Shown one piece after another: positions 1 through 9,600 of a stretch of 64,000 bases of DNA (positions are counted from its first letter, which is position 1; each line of letters begins with the position of its first letter). The DNA is from Nageia nagi (lineage: Eukaryota > Pinophyta). The position numbers and the translations under genes are program-made. Under the pieces are notes generated by a model. It was not told where the DNA came from. It saw only the letters and a list, made by a program, of their open reading frames with translations, and ran no database searches. The stretch is taken from assembly GCA_050084985.1 (NCBI GenBank), contig JBITNC010000001.1, positions 17,670,001 to 17,734,000 of the forward strand, read 5' to 3'.

Positions 1-1523
1 ACAATCGAGAATACACCTTTAAAACCAGCCAATGCAAAAAGTGTATAACTCAAATTCATGGCAAAATGTAAGTAAGTTACCTTCCCAAATGTGTGGAGGT
101 TGGCATCACCGCAAGACACCAATTTCTGAAACTTACCAAGTTTCCTATCAACAAGCTCATCCAAATCATGCCTAAAAAGAAATAGTGCGCTGCTGTCATA
201 AAAATCAGAATTCAACTTGTACCTGTTTAGAATGTTTCTGTGGATTCTCAAGTTCAAATTTATCTTCTTTTTCCTTCTATAACTGATTGAGGCACCTTTA
301 CATATGAAATTTTCTGATCTTACTTTTCCTAAGTTGATAAAATGAACACATATGCAATTTTTCAACTCATGCGTAGCAGTCTCAAATCTTATTGCATCAA
401 ATATCATGCAATGTACAGCCATATTCATGTGAATTGCAGCCAAGCCATTTGTCATCAGAACAGTCCAAAACGTCTTGCAAAGTGGAGTACAAAACATGAA
501 GGAAGATGTACTAATGTTTTGACAACAAGTATATATAAAACTTGTCTTTGTGCATGCCCAAAGAAACACACAAATCAAATCAGTTTCCTGTGTAACTTCT
601 GCAATCTCAAAACTGTATGCCATCTTATGCATGTCAATAATCAAATACCAACTTGAAATCCTCCAATGTAGTGTGCTCCAAATCAAACCTGAATTGAAGA
701 TGTACAAGGGCTCCAAAGCGTGCTCAAGAGTTTTCACAAATGCTATGAACTGTATAAAAGTAGAAAAAATGCAGTCAAGACTGCCTAAGTGCTTCTTCAA
801 GACCCATGAAGTTTTCAAAGTATCTTCCAACTCCAACAATCTAAAAATGAAATGATTAGTTTCCCATCTATAACTGTTACACATTCTCAAAATGAAATCA
901 AAAATCATCAAGGAAAAATTATGAACCAATGTATGCCAAGGTTCAACAAGAAGTGCAACCCATTCATCCCATTTGTCTTTCAAACCATGTTCCAAGTATG
1001 TGCAAGTGTCCCAATAAAGTGTGGAATCAGTCTCCTTTTTGCTATTCCAAAACTTCATCAACAAGACAACTATAATCCCTTGAATTCTTTCAATTATGAT
1101 ACTTTTTTGCTGGCTATCCCAATTGTCTAAATAGCTGAGAATGTCATGTGGAATTGTGAGGTGACAAGTGTACCAATTGTCCACATTTCCTACTGTAATT
1201 TTTCTGATTTCTTTATCAGATTCATAGGTTGCCATCAAGTGAGAATTTTGTGCAATTCTTTCCACATATAAGGCTCCAAAAAACAACTCCAAATACGAAA
1301 ACAGAATCAACAATGTGTATACCAATGAAAGCCATAAAAAGAGATGGAAAGATACCACATATGACCATGAAAAAGTATCTTTCTCTGTAATGTTCCATGT
1401 CGGGAGTGCTCTACACATTCTATCATGCATCCACATGAGAAAAATCAGCATTTTATTTGAAGGAACCATGGCTGTAGTAAATTTACCTTCACATGAAATA
1501 TCAAAGAGTTGTCCTCCTCCCAT
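1..1523 (-). CDS. Unidentified long reading frame (at least 507 codons), open at the window edge
   Basis: From an ATG at 1523-1521 the minus strand has no stop codon to position 1. In A/T-rich DNA more than 500 open codons is very unlikely by chance. The product starts MGGGQLFDISCEGKF. It has a possible N-glycosylation site (NIT, about residues 44-46), one long hydrophobic stretch at about residues 52-86 (FHLFLWLSLVYTLLILFSYL in its core), and is unusually rich in Trp, His and Cys (for example VGNVDNWYTCHLTIPHD, EEWVALLVEPWH-like text). I do not recognise it. It follows a retropepsin fragment and is in the same frame phase as the PDS5-like frame upstream, so it may once have been one polyprotein. 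An env-like third frame or a captured host gene are both possible. Start choice is uncertain; the frame is open back to a TAG near 1588. Confidence 0.7.
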   Translation of the reverse strand, partial: MGGGQLFDISCEGKFTTAMVPSNKMLIFLMWMHDRMCRALPTWNITEKDTFSWSYVVSFHLFLWLSLVYTLLILFSYLELFFGALYVERIAQNSHLMATYESDKEIRKITVGNVDNWYTCHLTIPHDILSYLDNWDSQQKSIIIERIQGIIVVLLMKFWNSKKETDSTLYWDTCTYLEHGLKDKWDEWVALLVEPWHTLVHNFSLMIFDFILRMCNSYRWETNHFIFRLLELEDTLKTSWVLKKHLGSLDCIFSTFIQFIAFVKTLEHALEPLYIFNSGLIWSTLHWRISSWYLIIDMHKMAYSFEIAEVTQETDLICVFLWACTKTSFIYTCCQNISTSSFMFCTPLCKTFWTVLMTNGLAAIHMNMAVHCMIFDAIRFETATHELKNCICVHFINLGKVRSENFICKGASISYRRKKKINLNLRIHRNILNRYKLNSDFYDSSALFLFRHDLDELVDRKLGKFQKLVSCGDANLHTFGKVTYLHFAMNLSYTLFALAGFKGVFSI

Positions 1524-1747
1524 GTACTTGTATGAAACTTCCAAAATTTTGCATGCAACTTTGGATGTGTTTTCCTAATTCCTTGTAGCACTATACTCTT
1601 GCCATCTAGTACAAATTTTAATTCCAATTTTTGATAATTGGTAGAATAATCACCAAGAGACCAAAGCAATTGGACTCCCAAAACCATATGAGGCACACCA
1701 CCCAATGGAAAAAACAAAGAATTGCTCATCACTCTCATAGTTTCCAA
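1445..1747 (-). pseudogene. Retropepsin C-terminal half, frame-shifted
   Basis: The translation contains LGGVPHMVLGVQLLWSLGDY followed by KLELKFVLDGKSIVLQGIR. This is the C-terminal half of a Ty3/gypsy aspartic protease (G-G-V-x-x-(V/I)-L-G-x-Q-W-L...LG...L-x-(M/F)-x-F...G). The usual Trp after Gln is Leu. The catalytic D-(S/T)-G part is not found upstream. It sits in a different frame from both neighbours, so at least two indels separate it from the PDS5-like frame and from the long downstream frame. Confidence 0.7.
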
Positions 1748-2903
1748 AGCTGATTTTTATATTCTTTACTACTTTATTGCAAGGAATGAGGTCACCAAAG
1801 GACTCAATTTGGAAATCTCTCTTAACTCCATTCAAACTGTCACTAACTGAAAATTCTCCAATGCAATTATTATGTTCTTCATTGATTTCATTCCCAAAAA
1901 GTGTACAAAATGAAGTATTTTGGATCTTTTTGAAACATACCTCATGTGAAAGAGTGACATCTCTATTACCAATCTCTTGAATGTAATCAGCCATGCAAGA
2001 TGAACCATGCTCCAATGTTGAAATGTCTTCATTATGTTCTCCTTCAAAATTTTCTATTTGGCCTTCTTCTTTTTCAGTGGTGGAAACTTCAGAATTTTCT
2101 GCACAAATTACCTCAAGCTCTTTTTTTTTATGGACAGTTTTAATTTTTTCCATATTTTCCAAAGCTGATTCATCAACATAGTCCTCATTAAGGTAAAAAT
2201 CTGTAGAATCATCCTTAGACCCTTCATTTCCAAAGAAGCATTTCAACTTCTTTTCACACTGTTTTACAACACTATCAACCAAATAATGGGCAGCTGCAGT
2301 AGAAATCAAATTTCTCCTCTAAACATCCAATAACATGGACAAGAGTGGTTGGTAAATATAATCACCTTCATTTATAATCAAGACCATAATATCTCTCATG
2401 GCTGAAATGACATTATTAGCATGCTTTTGTCTTGCTAATGCAATGAAGTGATGAAACATTTGGTAGATTAATTCATCCATTCCCAAATCTAACAAAAGAT
2501 TTCCCATTCTAGTTTTTGCAAATATTTCAAGTAGAGAAACCCTTCTAGCAAAATGAGAACTTGAAACATTTCCTAAACCCTCAAAACTATCAACCAACAG
2601 CTGAAATATTGCTCTCAATGTGTTGTCATCATAAGGAGTTCTAGGTGCATAAATTTGCAATATTTTACACAAACATGAAGCAACCATAATTCTTACCTCC
2701 TTATCCTTGTGGTTCAACCATTTCACCTTGCTTAATGATTTTACCACTGGAATTAAATCTGCATGTGGCTCATCCATCATATGCAGACAATCCTCTACTT
2801 CTAAGATGCAAATAAGAGCATCTTTTGGCTGAAAGAGAATTCTAAGTTTTTCACTGGCATAATTGAGCCTTTTAATCACCTCTTTTTTGCCAACTAGTGC
2901 CAT
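1650..2903 (-). pseudogene. PDS5 (sister chromatid cohesion) fragment captured by an LTR element
   Basis: From ATG 2903 the frame gives 194 codons, an in-frame TAG (2321-2319), and about 220 more codons to 1650. Residues about 20-190 match the N-terminal HEAT-repeat region of plant PDS5 proteins, with motifs VRIMVASCLCKIL, APRTPYDD, IFQLLVDSFE, FARRVSLLEIFAKTR, LDLGMDELIYQMFHHF and IMVLIINE. The match continues past the TAG (AAHYLVDSVVKQCEKKLK), so the stop is secondary or tolerated. There is no intron. PDS5 modulates cohesin; this fragment is too short to do so. After residue about 220 it becomes acidic and unrecognised (DDSTDFYLNEDYVDES) up to the retropepsin half. It occupies the position where gag is expected. 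Confidence 0.75.
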
Positions 2904-3590
2904 GATCCACCATTAACCAATTCAACCCCCAAAAAACCTTTGCTTCAACCAGATCCCAAATCACAAAACCTAGATAGTCCAAAACTGAAAAACTCTACAA
3001 TAATTTTGCAAACCCTATTTCTGCAATTTAATTTCTGAAAATTGGTAAAAAATCATAGGAAATGCTAGATCTCATACCAAACATTTTTGTAGAATTTTTT
3101 TTTTTGAGGGTAGCAATGCAAAGTAAGGCTTAATGGGTATTCAAATCCACCCCACAAATGCTTTCACCTGCTAGAATATTTAAAAAACGTCACTTTTCTT
3201 TTTTTCCTCAAAAGGACCCTTCTAGAAGCTTAAAATTGCATACAAAGTGCTCAAAAATACCCCTTAGGGTTAGATGTTTGGCTTAGTATGCTGGATCTGA
3301 TGCTGGAACTCCAAAATTGGCCTCAAATGGCCCCTCAAAGTAGGGTTTCCTGATACCCACGAAATTAGGGTTTCTTTCTACAACCAAACAAATTACCAAG
3401 AATCTGCAATACCCAAAATGATTTTCACCATAAAATTGGCAACCCTAATTCTAAAAAACTCTGAAACTGAGATACCCACAATTGAAAAACACTAAAAAAT
3501 GCTAGATCTGAAAATTCCGCAGAAATATTTTACTCAAAACTCCAATTCTTTGAAAAATGTTAGATCTAACCACAGGCTGGCAAGATCCAA
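2904..3590 (-). other. Retrotransposon leader between primer site and first reading frame
   Basis: About 690 bp without a supportable reading frame. It contains several short GGGTTT/AAACCCTA-like words, as is common in plant retrotransposon 5' leaders. No hairpin or splice signal stood out by eye. Confidence 0.5.
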
Positions 3591-3602
3591 GCTCTGATAC
3601 CA
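3591..3602 (-). other. Primer binding site, tRNA-iMet
   Basis: The minus strand reads TGGTATCAGAGC two bases after the LTR end ACATTACA. These 12 nt are complementary to the 3' end of plant initiator-Met tRNA, the commonest primer of plant LTR retrotransposons. It fixes the element's orientation as minus and 3605-4336 as its 5' LTR. Confidence 0.88.
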
Positions 3603-3604
3603 CT

Positions 3605-4336
3605 TGTAATGTTCCTTTTATTTTTATTGCTCAAGTGAATGCTCAAAACATAGTAATAAACTTGCAGCCAAGGAACAATGTCAAAACTCAGAAAAATATG
3701 CAAAATAATGGAGAGAATCAGCCAAGGAATTTTTATTAAAAAAATGATGTCAAACCAATACAATAGCTGAAGTGCCACAAATGCAGATCCAAGCTCACAA
3801 AAATGCCACAAATTGGCCAGATCTGAAAATGGTGCAACAGAATGAGGCTAGGCTCCCATGCAAGGCCTCCAACCCTCAAGATCTCTCCAAGAAATCGCTA
3901 CCTCCAACTCTAGATGTGCAAGCATCCCCAAGAGTGAGGCCCACAACTCCTGAAGTCTCCCAAGCAATAGCTACCTTTAGCTCTAGGTGTACAAACACCC
4001 CTAAGACTAAGGCCCACAACCCTTGAGATCCAAATATGCATGAACACGTACACACTTGGGTTGAGAAAGGAATCTCCACTCAAAAATAATAAAATAGATG
4101 AACCACAAGCTTCCTCAAATAGGATGCCCACTTCCCTTTTATAAGCTCATATTCTAATTTGGAGTTGACATCTCCCAACCCTAAAATCACTTAGAGTGCC
4201 CTATTACAAAATAAAAATATAAAACATAAATAAACACAACTTAAGTTATGTCTCCTAGTCACATGAACTCCTTTTTCACTTTTATAATTAAGTGTAGGAG
4301 ACATTTACAAAAAATATTTATTTTTGGTACATTACA
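3605..4336 (-). repeat. LTR of the PDS5-carrying element, 732 bp
   Basis: Ends TGTAATGT/ACATTACA. A TATA box (TATAAAAG, minus, 4143-4136) lies about 200 bp from the 5' end. The sequence is almost the same as the solo LTR at 23361-24094, in opposite orientation. Fragments of translation on either strand (for example at 3772-4026) are not genes; the solo copy gives the same frames. Confidence 0.88.
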
Positions 4337-5690
4337 GATGCTTACCCTGGAGACTTGGCATTGTTTAATATTTTAATATGCTAATATTTATTTAATAAAA
4401 ATATCAAGGCAATTATTAATTGTAAATGCAATATTAGTCACCTAATTTGGGGCGTTGCATATAAGAAGCCTTGATGATTGTAATTTTGGCATTAAATGGG
4501 CCTGTTTTGTAACGTTGCTCCTCTTTAAGGTAGAGTATGATACCAAGGTGATTACACACACTACGAGGCACTAGAAGACCCCACACTTGGACGTTGGGCA
4601 TGACAAGAGGATTGGGCCATTAAGATGAGCAATTGGGCATCCCAAGACACCCATGTCTCACTTGGAGGCTCTTAGCACAATGGCATGGATACCAAGGCAC
4701 AAGGAAGTCTCCCATAACCCAACGTTGGCATTTTATGCCCTTGGATGTGATTACACTCATCTCAAGGCATCTCATCATGCGTGTGAGATATGAGAGCACA
4801 TGGATTACCCTTGGACACCGTTGGATGAGATTACATCAATTCCAACACAAGATTAATGATGAAGCTATCTCGCATTATAAAAGGACTCCTAGAAGACAAT
4901 ATCATTATGTAATTATTATGATTTTTCTTCTTGGCTTGGGCGTTGCTCTTCCTTGATTTCATTCTTCGGAGTGACGTACCTATTGCAGGGCGCAAAACAG
5001 GACTTATGTGAGGAATAGCACACCTCGGGTTGTTAGCTAGCTATTCAGGGGGTGTTGGCATTACCCTTGTATTAGTAGAACATTGCTAGTGGATCTCTGA
5101 AATTCCACCACAACTATTGAAGGAGGAAGCCTTGGTGCAAGACTTGTCACACTATGGATCTGAGCCCTGGAGCATCAATCTTCATTGCACAATCATTGTA
5201 ATTGAGGTTACTACACTTGCTAATTCGAATACAATTACATTTGGCCACTATTTTGCTATTTACTTGTCATTTTGTATTAGTTGTCTCTCCTTTCTTGGAC
5301 ATTGGATTTGGAGTGCATAATTGTGTTAATTACAAGTGATCTAGCTTTCCTAATTCCTACGTTGGGTATGTCTGAGCATTTGCTTGTTGTTGCTTAAGAC
5401 ATTGCTTCCATAGCTAGACGTTGGGGTTGTTGGAGCTTATTGTGCTCCTGAAAGTGTGACATTGGCATGCTTGCATGAAAACTAGCATTTTGGCTTGGTT
5501 CGTGGATTACTGACTCTTCTTGGTGTGACGTTGGCTCCTGGGGAGCATTTTGCCCCAGATCTGAGACTCGGAGTGTGACGTCCCTCTAGTGATATTTTGG
5601 CAATTTTTATTATTATTTTAATTTTGGAATTTGAGGATTTGTGTAGAATCCGAGTGAGCCCTAGTTTGGCTCATCGCATGAGGGTTGAGC
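4337..5690. other. Intronic repeat-like DNA with scattered ACGTTGG words, unresolved
   Basis: About 1.35 kb without a gene. It has many copies of ACGTTGG/GACGTTGGC-like words and a TGTGACGTCCC at 5574, which resembles the outer end of the LTR-A/LTR-B families found elsewhere in the window, but I could not find matching boundaries or target duplications. Probably an old LTR fragment. Confidence 0.35.
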
Positions 5691-6560
5691 TTATAACAGG
5701 TACATATCTTTCCAGAAATGAAAAGCAAGAAGCAAGAAGTAGGACTTCTTCAATTGCTACCAAATGCCAAATATATTGGAGAGTTAACAACCTAGGAAAA
5801 TACACTTACCAGAAAGAAGCCACAAGGTGATGCTGCTTGAAAAACTTGTCTGACTTTTGAAAAGCTACAGATCTTTTCCAATGTACAAGGTGACCAAAAA
5901 CTACATGGTAAGAAATTTTCAATAGCTGCACCTTGCTAAATCAATACCACAATCTGAGGAAAAGGAAAAAGAAAGAAGCAAACCCCATGACACCAAAACA
6001 GACTACATATAAATTTTACAAACACAGAGACAAGCAAATTAAACTTAATTTTGTGCATAAATAAGGATGATATGAGTTCACATATTGTTGAAAAGGAAAT
6101 AAAAGAACTATCTATAATAAATTTAGAATGTGAACTATCTGTCAGAAATCTAACATGTCATGATATGAGTTCACACGTTGTTGAAATCTAACATGATATG
6201 AGTTCACACGTTGTTGAAATCTAACATGATATGAGTTCACACGTTGTTGAAATCTAACATGATATGAGTTCACACATTGTTGAAATCTAACATGATATGA
6301 GTTCACACGTTGTTGAAATCTAACATGATATGAGTTCACACATGGATTCTAAGTTATTCTACCTAAGGAGAGACCATATAGGAGCATACTGCGATCCTCC
6401 TTCATATCCGCACAAAAAGGCATTACAATTTGATGCAATTTTTCTTCTATTGAGCTATTTCATTCTTGTTGAATATCCGTTCCTATAAATGCTTTCCACA
6501 AATAACCAAAATGCTTCTATGCAGTACAAACATTAGGAAAATAAGGAATTTTGACATTAC
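5691..6560. other. Thioesterase intron downstream of exon g
   Basis: Apart from the 33-bp tandem array at 6162-6343, I see nothing here. I looked for the (M/V)WFHRP exon of the thioesterase and did not find it. Confidence 0.5.
6162..6343. repeat. 33-bp tandem repeat, five and a half units
   Basis: The unit GATATGAGTTCACACGTTGT + TGAAATCTAACAT occurs at 6162, 6195, 6228, 6261, 6294 and, partly, 6327. The only difference seen between full units is ACG to ACA in one of them. A partial unit precedes it (6145-6160). The period is a multiple of three, so the minus strand encodes NSYHVRFQQRV repeats, but this is an intron and no start or gene context supports translation. Confidence 0.93.
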
Positions 6561-6662
6561 GAGTGATCCAGACTGAGTGATGATATCTTTAAACCATCTC
6601 TGCGATGTGGTTGTAGACTGGTCTCCAGAAAGATAAGATCCGAGGCATATGCGGCTACACAA
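6561..6662 (-). CDS. ACH2: Thioesterase exon g (catalytic Asp, SLDHS)
   Basis: 102 bp exon after ATTGTTTCAG, encoding [20 protein letters not shown] then [13 protein letters not shown], ending TC before GTAATG. The Asp in SLDH aligns with the catalytic Asp of TesB. The expected continuation, an (M/V)WFHRP-type exon, is absent between 6560 and 1, so it must lie further left, beyond the LTR element at 1-4336. Confidence 0.9.
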
Positions 6663-9600
6663 CTGAAACAATAGCAATCCACATAAAGTGAAACACTGGG
6701 AAAAGTCTTTGGTATGTCTACTTGATCAAACATCAAGAATAAATGTATCCGAAGAACAGATAAGGATTGCATTCTGTCTACATTCATGAAGACAGAGCCA
6801 AGACCGCCAATAAAAACTAACATTTAAGTTACATTGTATAGGTGAATGCGAATCCATCCATCTTTATCAGAACCTAAGCCATGCTGGGTATGCTTCTAAT
6901 ACAAAAGGAAAAAGGAAAAACAATTCAGCCAAGAAGATCCAGCTGCAAAAATCACTTGGAAATTGGGATTACTAACTTGCCAGGCTTTTTCTCCAAGAAA
7001 TGACACACAACATAACTGCCCTATTTGTAATATTGTAAGTGTCAGTCTTTAAAAAAGATTCAAGCATGACAAACATATATCAAAAGATAATTTTCATGAT
7101 TTAGAAGCAAAATGTCCCCTACAAATTTCATGAACAAGAATCATGCAGTTGTAACAACCAAAGACAAATTTGCACAAAAGAAACAACTCGTAAGGCACAT
7201 ACAATCTAAAAAGATAATGCAGCATTATTTTACTGGGGCAAACGTAGTGATGGTCTCAAATCATAATGCATCTTTGCAGGTGATCTCCCAAGGATAACAA
7301 GTTTGCAGATTCTTTGGTATCAGTTGCAAGCTCAAACTGTACCATGACTACCTGCATCTTAATATGACAAAAGGAAGAAGATATATAGAAAGAAGTAATT
7401 AATATTGATGTCCTCAGATGGCCAAAATAGGTCAATAGGACTATAAACAAAAAAAAAAAAGATCTATGGGACTATTGAAAAAAGTAAGCTAAACAAATTC
7501 AACTAGAGAGTAAAATGGAAAATACATTTGAATAATATGTGGTGGCACACAAGTATCCATGCTGATTGAAAGTGGATTTCTGAGATAAGGAAACATATCT
7601 CTATCATCATACAAGGCTGAGAGATCTATCAAAAAGTCAGAAAATTGGTGTTACATATCTAAATGAGCATCTGGCTAGTAGGCAAAGAGAGGAGAAAGAT
7701 GATGAACTTTGAAGAAAAGTGGGTCCTACCCATGTAGTGGAAGGTAGAGAGTATATAGGGATTCAAATAACCCCTTGGAAAGAAGAAAATTGTTGAATCA
7801 GCATGGATCTGCTATTTGATGTCTGAGTAGAGATCATCGAAGAGGTGATTGGAATCCCCCAACATCACAAGCAGGAAGGAAGAAAGCCAATTAAGGATTT
7901 ACTACCATTTGCAAAAATGGTGAGCAAACTCAAAAAATATCAAGAAGAATCCTGAGGCTGTCAGCCCAATGCTGCTGCTAAACACAACCAGGCTAAGTGA
8001 TGATGATATCCATGATATGCAAAAAGTAACCATAGAAAGCCAATTTGATCTAAGAGGCAAAAGCAGTGAGATCTAAGTGGCAGTGACGTATTGTTGATGG
8101 AAATCTATTAAACTAAAATTGCACCTATCTAAAATAATTTTATGTAAATGATTTACTTGATTTAGGCAAAAAGTTTATTCGAGCTCTAAGCAATATCTTT
8201 TAATTTAGTATTGTCGTATGTGCACATTGGCCTAGGTGATTACACCTAGGTGAATTCAAAATTTGAGTTCTCAAAGCTATATAAAGCAAAAGCAAAATAC
8301 TTATGTATACAAATACTGATTTCTAATCATAGGATGCTTATAGCATGCGCAAATCCTCAAATAAAAAGTTTACAAATTCAATGCAATGGCTGCCTTCTAA
8401 ATAACAATATTTCATCACATCCATTCCCACATGGAGAACATAAAACAATCTAACAGATTCAAGAGTTTCGATTTTATTCATTGCATAAGAACATTACATT
8501 CAACCAAAAAACGGAGTCCATGTTTTTCAACTCCCAGGTCTGCAACTTCTCTTACGCAACTAAAATCTACTCCTACTACATAAACAAGAAAGATTACTCT
8601 TCTCTCTTTTCAAAAGATCCCAAAAAATCCAAGATCCCCCTCAAGAGAGCTCTCCCAAAGTTTTATAACCGAAACCTCCGTCCTACAGGTTTCTCTCAAT
8701 CATTTCAACCATAGAATAAAAAAATAATTTTTTGAAAATATGGCCTAGGGCAAATACATAAAAATGGCAAAAAAATGGTCAAAATATGGTGAATACGACA
8801 AAAAATTGTGAATACGGAAAAAATAACAAAAAAACTAAAAAAAATGGTAAAAAAACAGAAAATACAAAAAAGTTCATGACAAAAAATTTGACAAATTTGG
8901 GGAAAAACAGACAAAAGACAGGAAAAAATGTAAAATAAGGCAAGTACGATGCATATGACAAGGTTTTTATGCATGTTTTTTTGGTCGTTTAAACACCAAA
9001 TACGACAAGTACGAACATTGTACCTTCGCGTTTTTAAGTTGTTTTCAACGTTTTTTGCTCATTTAAATGACATTTAAACAGCCTTTTTTCACTAAGAAAA
9101 AAATGACCTTTTTGGCATTTTTTGAGGGAAAATACGGTATTTTTCAAGAAACAGAAAAAATGGCATTTGGTACCTTTAAACGGCCTTCTTTTATTATATG
9201 GTTTCAACTTACTCCACAAACTATGCCACTCCTCTAACCTCTTCAACTCCCCTTATGACACATATACAAGTCATTATAATGGTTATAGGTGAAGAGCAAC
9301 TGTTGTCGAGCCTTAAACAACAATGTCGATTCTTATTTTGATAATGATGTTAGCATACGATTTGTTGTACTCCAGCAAGGGTCTTCAATACTGAACATTG
9401 TGCTGCAAAGATGTAATGTTCCAAATTATAAAAAATAGAAAATTATACAAATTGCATCAAGATCTCAAGAAAACACCAAAAATGGACACCAAGGAAATCA
9501 GATCTGATATTATTAATGCTCAAAGAGACAAGTACAATGCACAACAAGGATCCAAGATTGCCCAAATGGGTTGGACGAATCATTCCCACTCACCAGATCT

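Larger units (their letters stand above)
1..4336 (-). mobile_element. Chimeric Ty3/gypsy-type LTR retrotransposon with captured PDS5 fragment, 5' part
   Basis: Reading minus: a 732 bp LTR (4336-3605, TGTAATGT...ACATTACA), a 2-nt gap, a 12-nt tRNA-iMet primer site, about 690 nt of leader, a PDS5-derived reading frame, the C-terminal half of a retropepsin, then a reading frame of at least 507 codons that leaves the window. No reverse transcriptase or integrase is seen in the 4.3 kb visible. The other LTR and target duplication would be left of position 1. The element lies in the thioesterase intron downstream of exon g, in the same orientation as the gene. Confidence 0.8.

Noticed and set aside
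342-1130. Plus-strand open frames of 104, 101 and 92 codons
   Set aside because: They are antisense to the long minus-strand frame, two of them in the same codon register; openness follows from the other strand's composition. No recognisable motif.
3772-4131. Frames on both strands within the LTR
   Set aside because: The same frames recur in the solo LTR copy at 23566-23928 because the DNA is the same LTR; no gene context.
6162-6343. CRISPR-like array of direct repeats
   Set aside because: Units abut with no spacers, in plant intronic DNA; it is a minisatellite.
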